From Curvivirga aplysinae (GTDB taxonomy: Bacteria > Pseudomonadota > Alphaproteobacteria > UBA8366 > Aestuariispiraceae), in the NCBI RefSeq assembly GCF_009711445.1, contig NZ_SMMC01000197.1, positions 1-39,092 on the forward strand: a stretch of DNA of 39,092 nt, given 5' to 3'. This document shows positions 18,658-28,007 of the stretch, piece by piece. The position numbers and the translations under genes are program-made. Under the pieces are notes generated by a model. That model was not told the origin of the DNA, did not search any database, and saw only the letters and a program-made list of their open reading frames with translations. Position 1 is the stretch's first letter. Every line of letters starts with the position of its first letter.

Positions 18658-20556
18658 ATGCTTACTATTTCTGATCTTACTTATCGTATCGGCGGACGTA
18701 TTTTGATTGAAGATGCGTCAGTCCAAATCCCTGATGGTCACCGTGTCGCACTTGTTGGACGTAACGGAACAGGAAAATCTACTCTATTAAAACTGATTTC
18801 AGGCCAAATACAGTTGGATTCGGGTGATATTTCCGTTGGCAATCAGCAAACGATTGGATTACTTGCCCAAGAAGAGCCCGAAGGTGATGATACACTTGTT
18901 GAGATTGTTTTGTCGGCAGATAAGGAACGAACAGCCCTTTTGACAGAATCAGAAACAGCAACAGATCCACAGCGTATTGCAGAAATTCATGAACGCCTAG
19001 CAGATATCGATGCACATACCGCCCCTGCCCGCGCAGCATCAATCCTAGCTGGCCTTGGTTTTTCAGAAGAAGATCAACAACGTAGCCTTGATACTTTCTC
19101 CGGTGGATGGCGAATGCGTGTGGCGTTGGCTGCGATTCTCTTTTCCTCACCAGATATTCTATTGCTTGATGAGCCGACCAACCATTTGGATTTGGAAGCT
19201 GCACTCTGGCTTGAAAACTATCTTATGGGTTATCCAAAAACCTTACTTATTGTTTCGCATGACCGGGATTTTCTAAATAAAGTCCCACAACATATTCTGC
19301 ATTTGGACAACACACGTATGACCCTTTACACAGGGAATTATGATCAATTTGAAAATGCACGTCGTGAAGCGATGGAATTGCAAAAAGCAGCTGCGGCAAA
19401 ACAAGCAGAACAACGTGCCCATATGCAGGCTTTCGTTGATCGTTTCCGCTATAAAGCGTCTAAAGCACGTCAGGCTCAAAGTCGTTTGAAAATGCTGGAA
19501 AAAATGGAACCTATTGCACAGATCAATGAAGATCGTGCCGTAACCTTTACATTGCCACAACCAGAAGAACTTCCACCGCCTGTTCTTGCTTTGGAAAATG
19601 TAGAGATTGGGTATGGCGAAAAGGTTATCCTACGCGATCTGAACATGCGTCTTGATATGGATGATCGTGTGGCACTTTTAGGTGCCAATGGTAATGGTAA
19701 AACAACCTTGCTTCGATTCCTTGGCAATCGCCTTGAAACATTGGGTGGTGAGTATCGTAAGTCGAACAAACTGGAAGTTGGCTATTTCGCTCAAAACCAG
19801 TTGGATGAAATGGATGGCAGTATAACGCCAATAACACTCATCCAAAACAATCGCCCACAATGGAATGATCAACAGATTCGTACACATTTAGGTGGTTTTG
19901 GATTTGGCGAAGATAAAGTAAAAACACGCATTGCAGATCTATCCGGCGGAGAAAAAGCAAGACTTGCACTTTCCGTCATTTGTTTATCACAACCACATAT
20001 TTTACTGCTTGATGAACCGACCAACCATTTGGACATGGATAGCCGTGCGGCCCTTATTCAAGCAATTGCAGCCTATAAAGGCGCTGTCATTCTTGTTAGC
20101 CATGATAGTTATCTGGTCAACGCCTGTGCAGATCGCTTGTGGTTGGTCGCTGATGGCACCTGTAAACGTTTTGAGGGCGATCTAGCAGAATATGAACAAC
20201 TTCTTCTGGAACAACGACGTGAAGAACGTCGTGCACAAAAAGCTACTAAACGTGCTGAAGCTGCGGAAGACAAACCACTTGCTAATAAAAAAGATGATCG
20301 CAAAGCACGCGCAGAGGCACGCGCGGCAACTGCTGAATTACGCAAGAAGATTAAACAAATCGACACACGTCTTGATCATTTGCGAAAAGACCTTGCAGAA
20401 ATTCATGAAAAATTGGCCGATCCAAATGCCTATGATGGATCAACAGCTGATATGCTGGCTCTTTCACAAAAATCTGCAGCCCTTCAGTCAGAAATTGAGA
20501 CTAAAGAAATGGAATGGTTGGAGTTATCTGAAGAATTAGAAGAAGCAATGTCCTAA
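18658..20556 (+). CDS. ABC-F family ATPase (Uup/YheS-like)
   Basis: A 632-residue cytoplasmic protein with two ABC ATPase domains and no membrane segments. Domain 1 has Walker A GRNGTGKST (34-42), signature SGGWRMRVALA and Walker B LLLDEPTNHLDLE. Domain 2 has GANGNGKTT near residue 340, LSGGEKARLALS and LLLDEPTNHLDMD. The linker between them is charged (KAAAAKQAEQRAHMQAFVDRFRYKASKARQAQSRL). A C-terminal Lys/Glu-rich coiled coil covers about 520-632. ABC-F proteins act on the ribosome as translation factors or resistance proteins. The C-terminal coiled coil resembles Uup and YheS more than EttA, but I cannot choose between them. No clear ribosome binding site precedes the ATG. Confidence 0.92.
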   Translation: MLTISDLTYRIGGRILIEDASVQIPDGHRVALVGRNGTGKSTLLKLISGQIQLDSGDISVGNQQTIGLLAQEEPEGDDTLVEIVLSADKERTALLTESETATDPQRIAEIHERLADIDAHTAPARAASILAGLGFSEEDQQRSLDTFSGGWRMRVALAAILFSSPDILLLDEPTNHLDLEAALWLENYLMGYPKTLLIVSHDRDFLNKVPQHILHLDNTRMTLYTGNYDQFENARREAMELQKAAAAKQAEQRAHMQAFVDRFRYKASKARQAQSRLKMLEKMEPIAQINEDRAVTFTLPQPEELPPPVLALENVEIGYGEKVILRDLNMRLDMDDRVALLGANGNGKTTLLRFLGNRLETLGGEYRKSNKLEVGYFAQNQLDEMDGSITPITLIQNNRPQWNDQQIRTHLGGFGFGEDKVKTRIADLSGGEKARLALSVICLSQPHILLLDEPTNHLDMDSRAALIQAIAAYKGAVILVSHDSYLVNACADRLWLVADGTCKRFEGDLAEYEQLLLEQRREERRAQKATKRAEAAEDKPLANKKDDRKARAEARAATAELRKKIKQIDTRLDHLRKDLAEIHEKLADPNAYDGSTADMLALSQKSAALQSEIETKEMEWLELSEELEEAMS

Positions 20557-21149
20557 ATATAGGCTGAAATGGCTTTTAAACTACGTTCAACAGTTTCTTC
20601 TTTTTCTCCTACTGGTGCGACATAGTGAATGGCTTCTCGTGCAGCTTTTTCACTAGCTTTTTTACATAGTGCCCAAGTCGCCAAATATTGCGACGCCATA
20701 CAACCACCAGAAGTCGCAACATTACCTTTTGCATAAAAGGGTTGGTTTAAAACTTCAACACCAGCTTCAATCACCCATGGTTTGGTGGTTAAATCTGTGC
20801 AGGCAGGAACATTCCTCAGCAATCCAAGTTTTGCCAACATATATGTGCCAGAACATTGCGACCCAATCAGTTGAGTTTCGGGATTCAAAGAAAGTCTGTT
20901 CATCACATCTGAATTTTGGGTAATATCGCGTGTATAGATACCACTACCAAACAAAACGATATTGGCTTCGTTTGCATATTCTAATTGTTGTTGAGCTTCT
21001 ATGGTCACACCATTCATAGAAGTAATCTGAGTGCTAGGTGCAGTTATATTTACCTGCCATCCCTCCCCCCTCATACGGTTGAGGATACCCAATGCTATAA
21101 ACGAATCTAATTCGTTAAATCCATCAAATGTTAAAATGGAAACCTTCAT
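20553..21149 (-). CDS. DJ-1/PfpI family protein
   Basis: A 198-residue protein with the DJ-1/PfpI (class I glutamine amidotransferase-like) fold. The nucleophile elbow is IGSQCSGTYMLA with Cys99, and an acidic residue at Glu13 (FNELD) is placed like the conserved Glu of DJ-1 proteins. Members include glyoxalase III/chaperone-like proteins, isonitrile hydratases and the sensor domains of GlxA regulators; here there is no AraC-type DNA-binding domain. The role is unassigned. The ribosome binding site AGGGAG precedes ATG 21149. Its stop codon overlaps the stop of the convergent ABC-F gene by three bases. Confidence 0.83.
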   Translation of the reverse strand: MKVSILTFDGFNELDSFIALGILNRMRGEGWQVNITAPSTQITSMNGVTIEAQQQLEYANEANIVLFGSGIYTRDITQNSDVMNRLSLNPETQLIGSQCSGTYMLAKLGLLRNVPACTDLTTKPWVIEAGVEVLNQPFYAKGNVATSGGCMASQYLATWALCKKASEKAAREAIHYVAPVGEKEETVERSLKAISAYI

Positions 21150-21165
21150 AGACTCACTCCCTTAG

Positions 21166-21179
21166 AATAGATATCTATT
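21166..21179. promoter_or_regulatory. 14-bp perfect palindrome upstream of PfpI gene
   Basis: AATAGATATCTATT, 17-30 bases upstream of the PfpI start codon. The position suggests an operator or a promoter-overlapping site. No regulator is encoded beside it. Confidence 0.4.
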
Positions 21180-21244
21180 ATAAAAGAGGAATTACGAAGA
21201 TTTTAGGTCCAGTTTAAGGTAATTTCAGGGCCAGATCTTACGGC

Positions 21245-22411
21245 CTAAACACCTAACTCTCTTGCCTTTTTTCCTGTGAAGACAAGTACAACGCCAGCCG
21301 TTAGGGAGATCCCCATCATGATCCAGAAAACATGCCCTGCAACCGCAGTATCATACAGCCAGCTCGAAACCGTCATAAACAGCCCGATAAGAATGCCCAT
21401 GGCCAAACCATCATAAAAGGTTTGCGCTGAAGCCGTTAATTCATCTGGTACATGACGAGAAATATAGCTTGTGATTGATAGATGGGTTGCCGCAAAAGTG
21501 AAGGCATGCAGCACTTGCACAATTATTAAAACCACAGTGTCAGTTGTCGCCCCTAACGTAAACCAACGAATAGTGCCACCAATAACCGCTAGCCACAACA
21601 AACCACGCAAACCAACTTTCTTTAATAGAATGGCACCAAAAGCAAAGAGAATCACTTCTGCGGTCACCCCTTCCGCCCAAAGAAAACCAATCATATCACT
21701 TGATAAGCCCGCATTAGCCCAATGCTGGGTCGCAATTGCATAAAGCGCACCATGGCTTGATTGCAAAAGGGCCGCAGCCATCACAAAACCCATCAAGCCC
21801 GGGATTTTAACCACATCAAATAAAGCTATACGACGTCCCGCTTTTTGACGAGGGCGTAAATCCGGCAAAGGCAAAACTGCAATAACGACAATCCCACCAA
21901 AGATCATCAGTAAGGTCGGGATATGATCAATGGATTTACCTGCTAAATAAACGCCAGCAATACTGGATACGACGATAAAGGCAATCGATCCAAATAATCT
22001 AGCAGGCCCATAATTTAAGAAGCCACGTCTCGCGGCAGTAATAGCCAATCCATCTATCATGGGAATCATGCTGGTTTGCAAAGGTCCAACAACGAACCAC
22101 ACAATCAACATTGGCCAAAAACTATCTGTCTGGGCAAAAACCCAAAACCCAATGAGGTTTGTAATTGCTAGAAATAAAATCCAATATTTTCTATGACCCG
22201 TTGCATCCGCCAGTGTCCCGACGGCGATCCCAAACACAACTTTACTGATGAAAGCAGAACTTAAAATCAGACCAACGTCACCATCGCTAATGCCATGACT
22301 TTTCATCCATAAGGGTAAGAAAGGTAAGACAATGCCAAAGCAAGCAAAATGGGCAATAAAAAACCCTGAAAAAACAAATTGTCCACGGGCTTTTGAAACT
22401 TCAACGGTCAT
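21245..22411 (-). CDS. MFS transporter, HcaT/LacY-like subgroup
   Basis: An inner-membrane permease of about 388 residues with twelve predicted helices. Helix 1 and the loop PLWMKSHGISDGDVGLILS, the VGTLADATGHRKYW loop after helix 2, and the GPARLFGSIAFIV block resemble the MFS_1_like group that includes the 3-phenylpropionate transporter HcaT. The substrate is unknown. I use ATG 22411; the frame also offers a TTG at 22426, and neither has a convincing ribosome binding site. The PfpI gene lies 95 bases downstream on the same strand, with the palindrome between, so they may be separately controlled. Confidence 0.85.
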   Translation of the reverse strand: MTVEVSKARGQFVFSGFFIAHFACFGIVLPFLPLWMKSHGISDGDVGLILSSAFISKVVFGIAVGTLADATGHRKYWILFLAITNLIGFWVFAQTDSFWPMLIVWFVVGPLQTSMIPMIDGLAITAARRGFLNYGPARLFGSIAFIVVSSIAGVYLAGKSIDHIPTLLMIFGGIVVIAVLPLPDLRPRQKAGRRIALFDVVKIPGLMGFVMAAALLQSSHGALYAIATQHWANAGLSSDMIGFLWAEGVTAEVILFAFGAILLKKVGLRGLLWLAVIGGTIRWFTLGATTDTVVLIIVQVLHAFTFAATHLSITSYISRHVPDELTASAQTFYDGLAMGILIGLFMTVSSWLYDTAVAGHVFWIMMGISLTAGVVLVFTGKKARELGV

Positions 22412-22519
22412 GAAAATTGACGCCAATCTATCTACATTATAATTAAAACCACCCCACTCGCACCTTCTATACGCTAGAACAGATTCTTTTGAAAAGGAAA
22501 AACTTTATACGGAATTTGT

Positions 22520-22547
22520 TTGGCTGTTTCATTATTCATGCTATAGA
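22520..22547 (+). promoter_or_regulatory. Possible promoter of the nucleoside-binding protein gene
   Basis: TTGGCT (22520-22525), a 16-base spacer and TATAGA (22542-22547), which would give a leader of about 100 bases. The leader contains GAGCTG (22563-22568) and CAGCTC (22594-22599), which could pair. Sequence match only. Confidence 0.35.
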
Positions 22548-22652
22548 AGTTTTTTTGGAAAAGAGCTGGAAACATAAAAACCTATGCTATATACAGCTCG
22601 GCCAGATTAAAAAATTAAAGTTAACAATAATATTTCTGATAAGGGGAATGTA

Positions 22653-23651
22653 ATGAAAACCTTCTTCCGTGCTGTAAGTGTCGCAGCTTTGGTATTCGGT
22701 ATTCAAGCAGCTAACGCCGATGAATTTAATCCAGCTGTTGTCTTTGACATGGGCGGTAAATTTGATAAATCCTTCAATGAAGGTGTATATAACGGCGTAG
22801 AGCGCTTCAAATCTGAAACAGGCGAAAAATATCGTGAGTTTGAAGTAACAAACGAAACTCAACGTGAGCAAGCAATCCGTAAAATGGCGCAACGAGGATC
22901 AAACCCAGTTCTAGGTATTGGTTTCGCGCAAGCAGATGCGATTTCCAAAGTTGCAGCTGAATATCCAGATACAGATTTCGCCATCATCGACATGGTTGTT
23001 GATCAACCAAATGTTCAATCCGTTATCTTCAAAGAACATGAAGGTTCTTTCCTTGTTGGGCTTCTTGCAGCGATGAAATCAGAAACAGGTAAAGTTGGTT
23101 TCATTGGTGGGATGGATATCCCATTGATTCGTAAATTCGCATGTGGTTTTGAACAAGGTGCAAAGTTTGCGAACCCAGACGTTGAAGTCATTCAAAACAT
23201 GACAGGCACAACACCTGCTGCTTGGAACGATCCGGGCAAAGGTTCGGAATTAACACGCGCGCAATTTGACCAAGGTGTTGATGTGGTTTTCGCAGCAGCT
23301 GGTGGTACAGGTGTTGGTGTACTTCAAACTGCCGCTGATGAAGGTAAATATTCCATCGGTGTTGATTCCAATCAAAACCATCTACACCCAGGTTCTGTTT
23401 TGACATCTATGTTAAAACGCGTTGATGTAGCAGCTTACCAAGTGTTTAAATCCGCCAATGAAGGTACTTTTGAGCCCGGTTTTAATGAATATGGCTTGGC
23501 TGAAGGTGGTGTAGGTTGGTCTTTAGATGAACATAACAAAGACTTGATCACTGCAGAAATGAAAGAAGCAGCTGATTTGGCAGAAGCAGACATCATTGCC
23601 GGTGCGATCCGTGTTCATAACTATATGGATGACAGCACTTGTACCTACTAA
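22653..23651 (+). CDS. BMP-type nucleoside-binding ABC transporter protein
   Basis: A 332-residue periplasmic substrate-binding protein of the BMP/PnrA/Med family, which captures purine and pyrimidine nucleosides. A signal peptide with a cut after ANA (residue 22) is followed by the family blocks FDMGGKFDKSFNEGVYNGVERF, EGSFLVGLLAAMKSETGKVGFIGGMDIPLIRKFACGFEQG, VVFAAAGGTGVGVLQTA and SIGVDSNQ. A GGGG-containing ribosome binding site precedes ATG 22653. It is the first gene of the nucleoside locus. A terminator hairpin directly after it should keep its mRNA level above that of the membrane components, as is common for binding proteins. Confidence 0.93.
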   Translation: MKTFFRAVSVAALVFGIQAANADEFNPAVVFDMGGKFDKSFNEGVYNGVERFKSETGEKYREFEVTNETQREQAIRKMAQRGSNPVLGIGFAQADAISKVAAEYPDTDFAIIDMVVDQPNVQSVIFKEHEGSFLVGLLAAMKSETGKVGFIGGMDIPLIRKFACGFEQGAKFANPDVEVIQNMTGTTPAAWNDPGKGSELTRAQFDQGVDVVFAAAGGTGVGVLQTAADEGKYSIGVDSNQNHLHPGSVLTSMLKRVDVAAYQVFKSANEGTFEPGFNEYGLAEGGVGWSLDEHNKDLITAEMKEAADLAEADIIAGAIRVHNYMDDSTCTY

Positions 23652-23688
23652 GTCTTTTATTCTAGCCACTTAGGTGGTTAGTGTTTGT

Positions 23689-23716
23689 AACGGGGGCCTT
23701 CGCCCCCGTTATTTTA
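23689..23716 (+). terminator. Terminator/attenuator after the binding-protein gene
   Basis: AACGGGGGC (23689-23697) and GCCCCCGTT (23702-23710) form a 9-base-pair GC-rich stem with a CTTC loop, followed by ATTTTATT. It lies 37 bases after the binding-protein stop and before the ABC ATPase gene, so it probably gives partial termination. Confidence 0.88.
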
Positions 23717-23796
23717 TTAAAGTTTCGAGTAAAATTATTGGGAAAAGGTAATTTACTACCTCCCTATTTTTTTCTAACCTAACTTCAATTGAACAT

Positions 23797-23820
23797 TTGA
23801 CAATCCTGACCAGTTGGTCA
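23797..23820. promoter_or_regulatory. TTGACA element and palindrome upstream of nucleoside ABC ATPase
   Basis: A consensus -35 hexamer TTGACA (23797-23802) is followed by the inverted repeat TGACCA GT TGGTCA (23807-23820). No good -10 hexamer lies at the ideal distance. The layout suggests an operator controlling an internal promoter for the transport and salvage genes. The regulator type cannot be told from sequence. Confidence 0.45.
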
Positions 23821-23855
23821 AGATTTAATGTTTACGTCAAATTCTATATCAATAT

Positions 23856-23866
23856 TGATCGGATCA
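23856..23866. promoter_or_regulatory. Short palindrome next to the ABC ATPase start
   Basis: TGATC G GATCA, centred 14 bases before ATG 23875. A second symmetrical element in the same leader. It may be a binding site or chance in AT-rich DNA. Confidence 0.25.
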
Positions 23867-23874
23867 TATTACTT

Positions 23875-25446
23875 ATGACAAATCAATCTTCCCCCTCTTC
23901 AGCGGGTACAGCTATCGAATTAAGCGGCATAAGCAAGGCCTTTGGCCCTGTGCAAGCAAATAGCGATGTTAACCTGTCTGTTCCCAAAGGTACCATTCAC
24001 GGGATTATCGGTGAAAATGGTGCGGGTAAATCTACATTGATGAGTATCCTTTATGGTTTTTATGAAGCTGATAGTGGTGAAGTCTTTGTGAATGAAAAGA
24101 AAGTCAGCATCCGTAATTCAAATGATGCAATTGCAACTGGCATTGGCATGGTTCATCAGCATTTCATGTTGGTTGATACCTTTTCCGTCCTTGAAAATGT
24201 GATGTTAGGTGCAGAATCTGGGGAAGTCTTAAAAGACAGTATTAAGAAAGCTGAAACGGAACTCACACGTCTTGAAAAAGAATATGGCCTTCATGTGCCA
24301 ATACATAGCTTGATTGAAGACCTTCCGGTTGGTCAGCAACAACGTGTGGAGATTCTGAAAGCACTTTATCGTGGTGCGGAAATCCTGATTTTGGATGAAC
24401 CAACAGGTGTTTTAACGCCTCAGGAAACAGATCAGTTATTTAAAATTCTTGAAGCTCTTCGTGATCAAGGCGTCACCGTTATTTTAATCACGCATAAACT
24501 TCGCGAAATCATGGCTATCACCGATAATGTTTCCGTCATGCGTCACGGCACAATGGTTGCTCATCGTAAGACGTCTGAAACAGATCGTGAAGAATTGGCT
24601 GAACTTATGGTGGGACGTAAAGTTCGTACAAAAGCCGATAAACAAAAAGCGCAACCAAAAGAAACAAAATTAAAGGTCGAAAACCTATCTGTCTTTGATC
24701 AGTTTAATGTTGCACGTGTTGATAACGTTTCTCTTGATCTTCGCGCAGGTGAAATTGTGGGTATTGCCGGCGTGTCTGGCAACGGACAAAGCGAACTATT
24801 AGAAGCTTTATCCGGTATAGAGGCCGTTTCAAAAGGATCCTTTACGCTCGGCGATATCACCATTGATGCGGATAATCCAAAAAATGCAAAGGAGATGCGC
24901 GACCTTGGGCTTGCACATGTACCGGAAGATCGTTTGCATTTAGGTTTGGTTCCTTCTTTTTCTGCTCATGAGTCTTCTATCCTTGGTTATCATCGCGATA
25001 AAGAATTTAACGGCCCAATCCTTTCCAAGGTTGGTAACATCGTAAATTATTGTGCACGCATTATGAACGATTTCGACGTGCGTCCACAGGACCCAAGTTT
25101 GAAATCTGCCAATTTCTCTGGTGGTAATCAGCAGAAACTCATCTTGGCACGCGAAATGGATCGCGACCCTCCTATCCTGCTAGTTGGACAACCAACCCGT
25201 GGAGTGGATATTGGTGCGATTGAATTCATTCATCAGCAAATCATTGCTATGCGCGATGCAGGATGTGCTGTTTTGCTCGTATCTGTTGAACTTGAAGAGA
25301 TCATGTCCTTGGCAGATCGTATCTTAGTGATGTTTGAAGGTCGCGTTGTTGGTGAAATCGAAGCTGACAAAGCAGATGAGAAAATTTTAGGCCTAATGAT
25401 GGCAAATGCCCATAAGACATCTCCAGATGGGGAGATCACAGCATGA
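23875..25446 (+). CDS. Nucleoside ABC transporter, ATP-binding protein
   Basis: A 523-residue protein with two fused ABC ATPase domains, the form used by sugar and nucleoside importers (RbsA, YufO/NupO type). Domain 1 has Walker [10 protein letters not shown], a Q-loop in MVHQHFMLV and Walker [13 protein letters not shown]. Domain 2 has the usual altered P-loop GVSGNGQSE, the signature [15 protein letters not shown] and PTRGVDIGA. It powers uptake with the two permeases encoded next and the binding protein before it. I start at ATG 23875; the in-frame TTG at 23797 lies in the regulatory palindrome region and would add a non-homologous extension. The stop overlaps the permease start (ATGA). 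Confidence 0.93.
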   Translation: MTNQSSPSSAGTAIELSGISKAFGPVQANSDVNLSVPKGTIHGIIGENGAGKSTLMSILYGFYEADSGEVFVNEKKVSIRNSNDAIATGIGMVHQHFMLVDTFSVLENVMLGAESGEVLKDSIKKAETELTRLEKEYGLHVPIHSLIEDLPVGQQQRVEILKALYRGAEILILDEPTGVLTPQETDQLFKILEALRDQGVTVILITHKLREIMAITDNVSVMRHGTMVAHRKTSETDREELAELMVGRKVRTKADKQKAQPKETKLKVENLSVFDQFNVARVDNVSLDLRAGEIVGIAGVSGNGQSELLEALSGIEAVSKGSFTLGDITIDADNPKNAKEMRDLGLAHVPEDRLHLGLVPSFSAHESSILGYHRDKEFNGPILSKVGNIVNYCARIMNDFDVRPQDPSLKSANFSGGNQQKLILAREMDRDPPILLVGQPTRGVDIGAIEFIHQQIIAMRDAGCAVLLVSVELEEIMSLADRILVMFEGRVVGEIEADKADEKILGLMMANAHKTSPDGEITA

Positions 25447-26606
25447 GTGATACAACCATGACAGAAGAAAAACCAAAAAAGAAAATCGGCATGGCGAAAC
25501 CTCCTCTTCCAGCTTGGATGGATTATGGTGTCTTGCCTTTAGTGAATATTTTATTCGCCTTATTCATCTCAGGCATCATTATCTGGTTGATCGGTATTAA
25601 TCCGTTTGAAGCCTTGGAATGGTTAATTATTGGCTCTCTTGGTGGGTCTTATGAATTAGGCTATACCCTCTACTATACTACAAACTTTATCTTTACTGGC
25701 CTTGCTGTTGCCATCGCCTTCCATGCAAATTTGTTCAATATTGGTGGTGAAGGACAAGCATATGTGGGCGGTTTAGGCGTTGGCCTATTAATCCTTGCCG
25801 TTGATCAATATTTGCCATTTTGGATGATTTTGCCATTAGCAATCATGGCTAGTGCTGCTTTTGGGGCGGCTTGGGCATCCGTGCCTGCTTATTTACAAGC
25901 CTATCGTGGAAGTCATATTGTGATTACCACAATTATGTTTAACTTTATTGCCTCTGCATTGATGACATATCTTTTGGTAGATGTAATGCGTGGCAAAGGT
26001 CAAATGTCACCAGAATCACGTGAATTCGCAGAAGCAGGTCATCTACCATTCATGCATGAATTCATGGCGAATTTTGGTTTTGATCTGGCCTCTACCCCTT
26101 TAAACGTAACTTTCTTCTGGGCCTTAATCTGTTGTGTGTTCCTATGGTTATTTATATGGCGTACACGCTGGGGCTATGAAATACGTAGTGTTGGTGCAAA
26201 TGAACCAGCTGCTGTTTATGCTGGTGTGAATCCGCGGCGTATTGTCATGATGGCCATGTTAATTTCTGGCGGCTTGGCTGGTTTTGTTGGTATGAACGAA
26301 ATCATGGGCGTTCATCATAAAATTTTGTTGAACTTTGTCTCTGGTTACGGCTTCACTGGTATTGCCGTATCTCATATGGGGCGTAACCATCCGGTCGGTA
26401 TTATCCTCGCCAGCTTGTTATTTGGTGTTCTTTATCAGGGTGGTGCAGAACTTGCTTTTGAATATTCCGAATTTACACGTGAAATGGTAGTAACCATCCA
26501 AGGCCTTATCATCCTCTTCTGTGGTGCTTTAGCTTATATGACCAAACCATTTGTTGCGAATATTTATTACGCGATCACGCTGCCAAGAAACGGTAAGGAG
26601 GCATAA
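25443..26606 (+). CDS. Nucleoside ABC transporter permease 1
   Basis: A 387-residue integral membrane protein of the BPD_transp_2 family (YufP/NupP-like). Hydrophobic helices cover most of the chain. Typical blocks are FHANLFNIGGEGQAYVGG, GSHIVITTIMFNFIASALMTYLLV and IRSVGANEPAAVYAGVNPRR, the last being the ATPase-contact EAA-like loop. It pairs with the next permease to form the channel. The start overlaps the ATPase stop by four bases, and the next gene follows after two bases. Confidence 0.92.
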   Translation: MSDTTMTEEKPKKKIGMAKPPLPAWMDYGVLPLVNILFALFISGIIIWLIGINPFEALEWLIIGSLGGSYELGYTLYYTTNFIFTGLAVAIAFHANLFNIGGEGQAYVGGLGVGLLILAVDQYLPFWMILPLAIMASAAFGAAWASVPAYLQAYRGSHIVITTIMFNFIASALMTYLLVDVMRGKGQMSPESREFAEAGHLPFMHEFMANFGFDLASTPLNVTFFWALICCVFLWLFIWRTRWGYEIRSVGANEPAAVYAGVNPRRIVMMAMLISGGLAGFVGMNEIMGVHHKILLNFVSGYGFTGIAVSHMGRNHPVGIILASLLFGVLYQGGAELAFEYSEFTREMVVTIQGLIILFCGALAYMTKPFVANIYYAITLPRNGKEA

Positions 26607-26608
26607 TT

Positions 26609-27586
26609 ATGGAACAGTCTATCGTTATTCTTCTTTCAGTTTTAGATGGCACATTACGTGTCTCTACCCCACTTGTCCTATGTGCCATGGCGGGACTATT
26701 TTCTGAACGATCAGGTACAGTAGATATTTCCCTTGAAGGAAAACTTCTATTTTCCGCTTTTGCAGCGGCTGCTGTAACATATGTGACCGGCAGTCCTTGG
26801 GTTGGCATGGTTGCCGCCATCGCGATTTCTTTTAGTCTGTCCATGTTACACGGTTTTGCTTGCGTGACACATAACGGTAACCAAGTGGTGAGTGGTGTGG
26901 CGATTAATATCCTGGCGTCTGGTTTGACAGTGGTTCTTGGCATTGCCTTCTTCCGTCAAGGTGGCCAAACACCGACTTTACCGAAAGATGCACGCTTCAC
27001 CCCGATTGAGCTTCCTTTTGCAGAAGCTTTAGATTCTATTCCATTCATTGGGCAGTTATATGCCCAAGTGATCAGCGGCCATAATATACTGGTTTATCTG
27101 GCATTCCTACTTGTTCCAATTACAAGCTGGATTGTATTTAAAACACGTTTTGGTTTGCGTCTTCGTGCTGTTGGTGAAAACCCGAAAGCCGTTGATACCG
27201 CTGGTATTGGTGTGCGTGCAATGCGTTATAAAGCTTTGGCTGTTAATGGTGTTTTATGTGGTATCGCAGGTGCTTACCTATCTACGGCCCAGAATGCTGC
27301 ATTCGTGCGGGAGATGTCCGCAGGTCAAGGTTATATCGCTTTAGCTGCACTCATCTTCGGTAAATGGCGGCCTAAAACTGCCATGCTTGCTTGTTTAATG
27401 TTTGGTCTGTTGGATGCGATTGCAATCCGTCTACAAGGAGTCATGATTCCTGGTACGGAAACTGAAGTTCCTGTGACTCTGATCCAAGCATTACCTTATA
27501 TCCTAACCGTTATTCTTTTGGCTGGCTTTATCGGCAAAGCCATTCCACCAAAAGCAATCGGTATCCCTTATGTAAAGGAACGCTAA
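26609..27586 (+). CDS. Nucleoside ABC transporter permease 2
   Basis: A 325-residue membrane protein of the same family (YufQ/NupQ-like). Features include LCAMAGLFSERSGTVDISLEGKLL near the N-terminus, the THNGNQVVSGVAINILASGLT helix, the cytoplasmic loop RLRAVGENPKAVDTAGIGV, and FVREMSAGQGYIALAALIFGKW. A strong ribosome binding site (TAAGGAGG, 26594-26601) overlaps the end of permease 1. The gene ends one base before cdd. Confidence 0.92.
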   Translation: MEQSIVILLSVLDGTLRVSTPLVLCAMAGLFSERSGTVDISLEGKLLFSAFAAAAVTYVTGSPWVGMVAAIAISFSLSMLHGFACVTHNGNQVVSGVAINILASGLTVVLGIAFFRQGGQTPTLPKDARFTPIELPFAEALDSIPFIGQLYAQVISGHNILVYLAFLLVPITSWIVFKTRFGLRLRAVGENPKAVDTAGIGVRAMRYKALAVNGVLCGIAGAYLSTAQNAAFVREMSAGQGYIALAALIFGKWRPKTAMLACLMFGLLDAIAIRLQGVMIPGTETEVPVTLIQALPYILTVILLAGFIGKAIPPKAIGIPYVKER

Positions 27587-27587
27587 G

Positions 27588-27983
27588 ATGTCTAAAGACG
27601 ATCTTCAAAAAGCTGCAGCAGAAGCAATGGAAAAAGCTTATGCCCCCTATTCCAATTTTCAGGTGGGGTCCGCAATTTTAGCTGAGAATGGTAAAATTTA
27701 TTCTGGTTGTAACGTAGAAAACGCAGCTTACCCACAAGGAAATTGTGCAGAAGCCAGTGCCATTGCTGCAATGGTGATGGATGGGCAAACCGCAATTCGT
27801 GAAATTGCAGTAATCGGCAAAGGCGATGCTTTGGTCACGCCATGTGGGGGATGCCGTCAACGTATTCGCGAATTTGGAAAACCTGACACTCCAGTGCATG
27901 TTTATGGAGAAGAAGGTTTACGTAAAAGCTATACCTTAGACGAATTATTGCCGGACTCTTTTGGTCCTGAAAATTTAAAATAA
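27588..27983 (+). CDS. cdd: Cytidine deaminase
   Basis: Converts cytidine and deoxycytidine to uridine and deoxyuridine for salvage. The 131-residue homotetramer type is indicated by the zinc ligands Cys53 (in CAEASA, with catalytic Glu55), Cys86 and Cys89 (PCGGCRQ), and by the N-terminal YAPYSNFQVGSA motif. AAAGGA inside the end of permease 2 serves as the ribosome binding site, so the genes are coupled. Confidence 0.97.
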   Translation: MSKDDLQKAAAEAMEKAYAPYSNFQVGSAILAENGKIYSGCNVENAAYPQGNCAEASAIAAMVMDGQTAIREIAVIGKGDALVTPCGGCRQRIREFGKPDTPVHVYGEEGLRKSYTLDELLPDSFGPENLK

Positions 27984-28007
27984 TATTTAAAATAAAGAGT
28001 TTATTGC

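Noticed and set aside
23797-23874. TTG start for the nucleoside ABC ATPase
   Set aside because: The TTG is part of the TTGACA element and the added 26 residues are not family-like; ATG 23875 is used.
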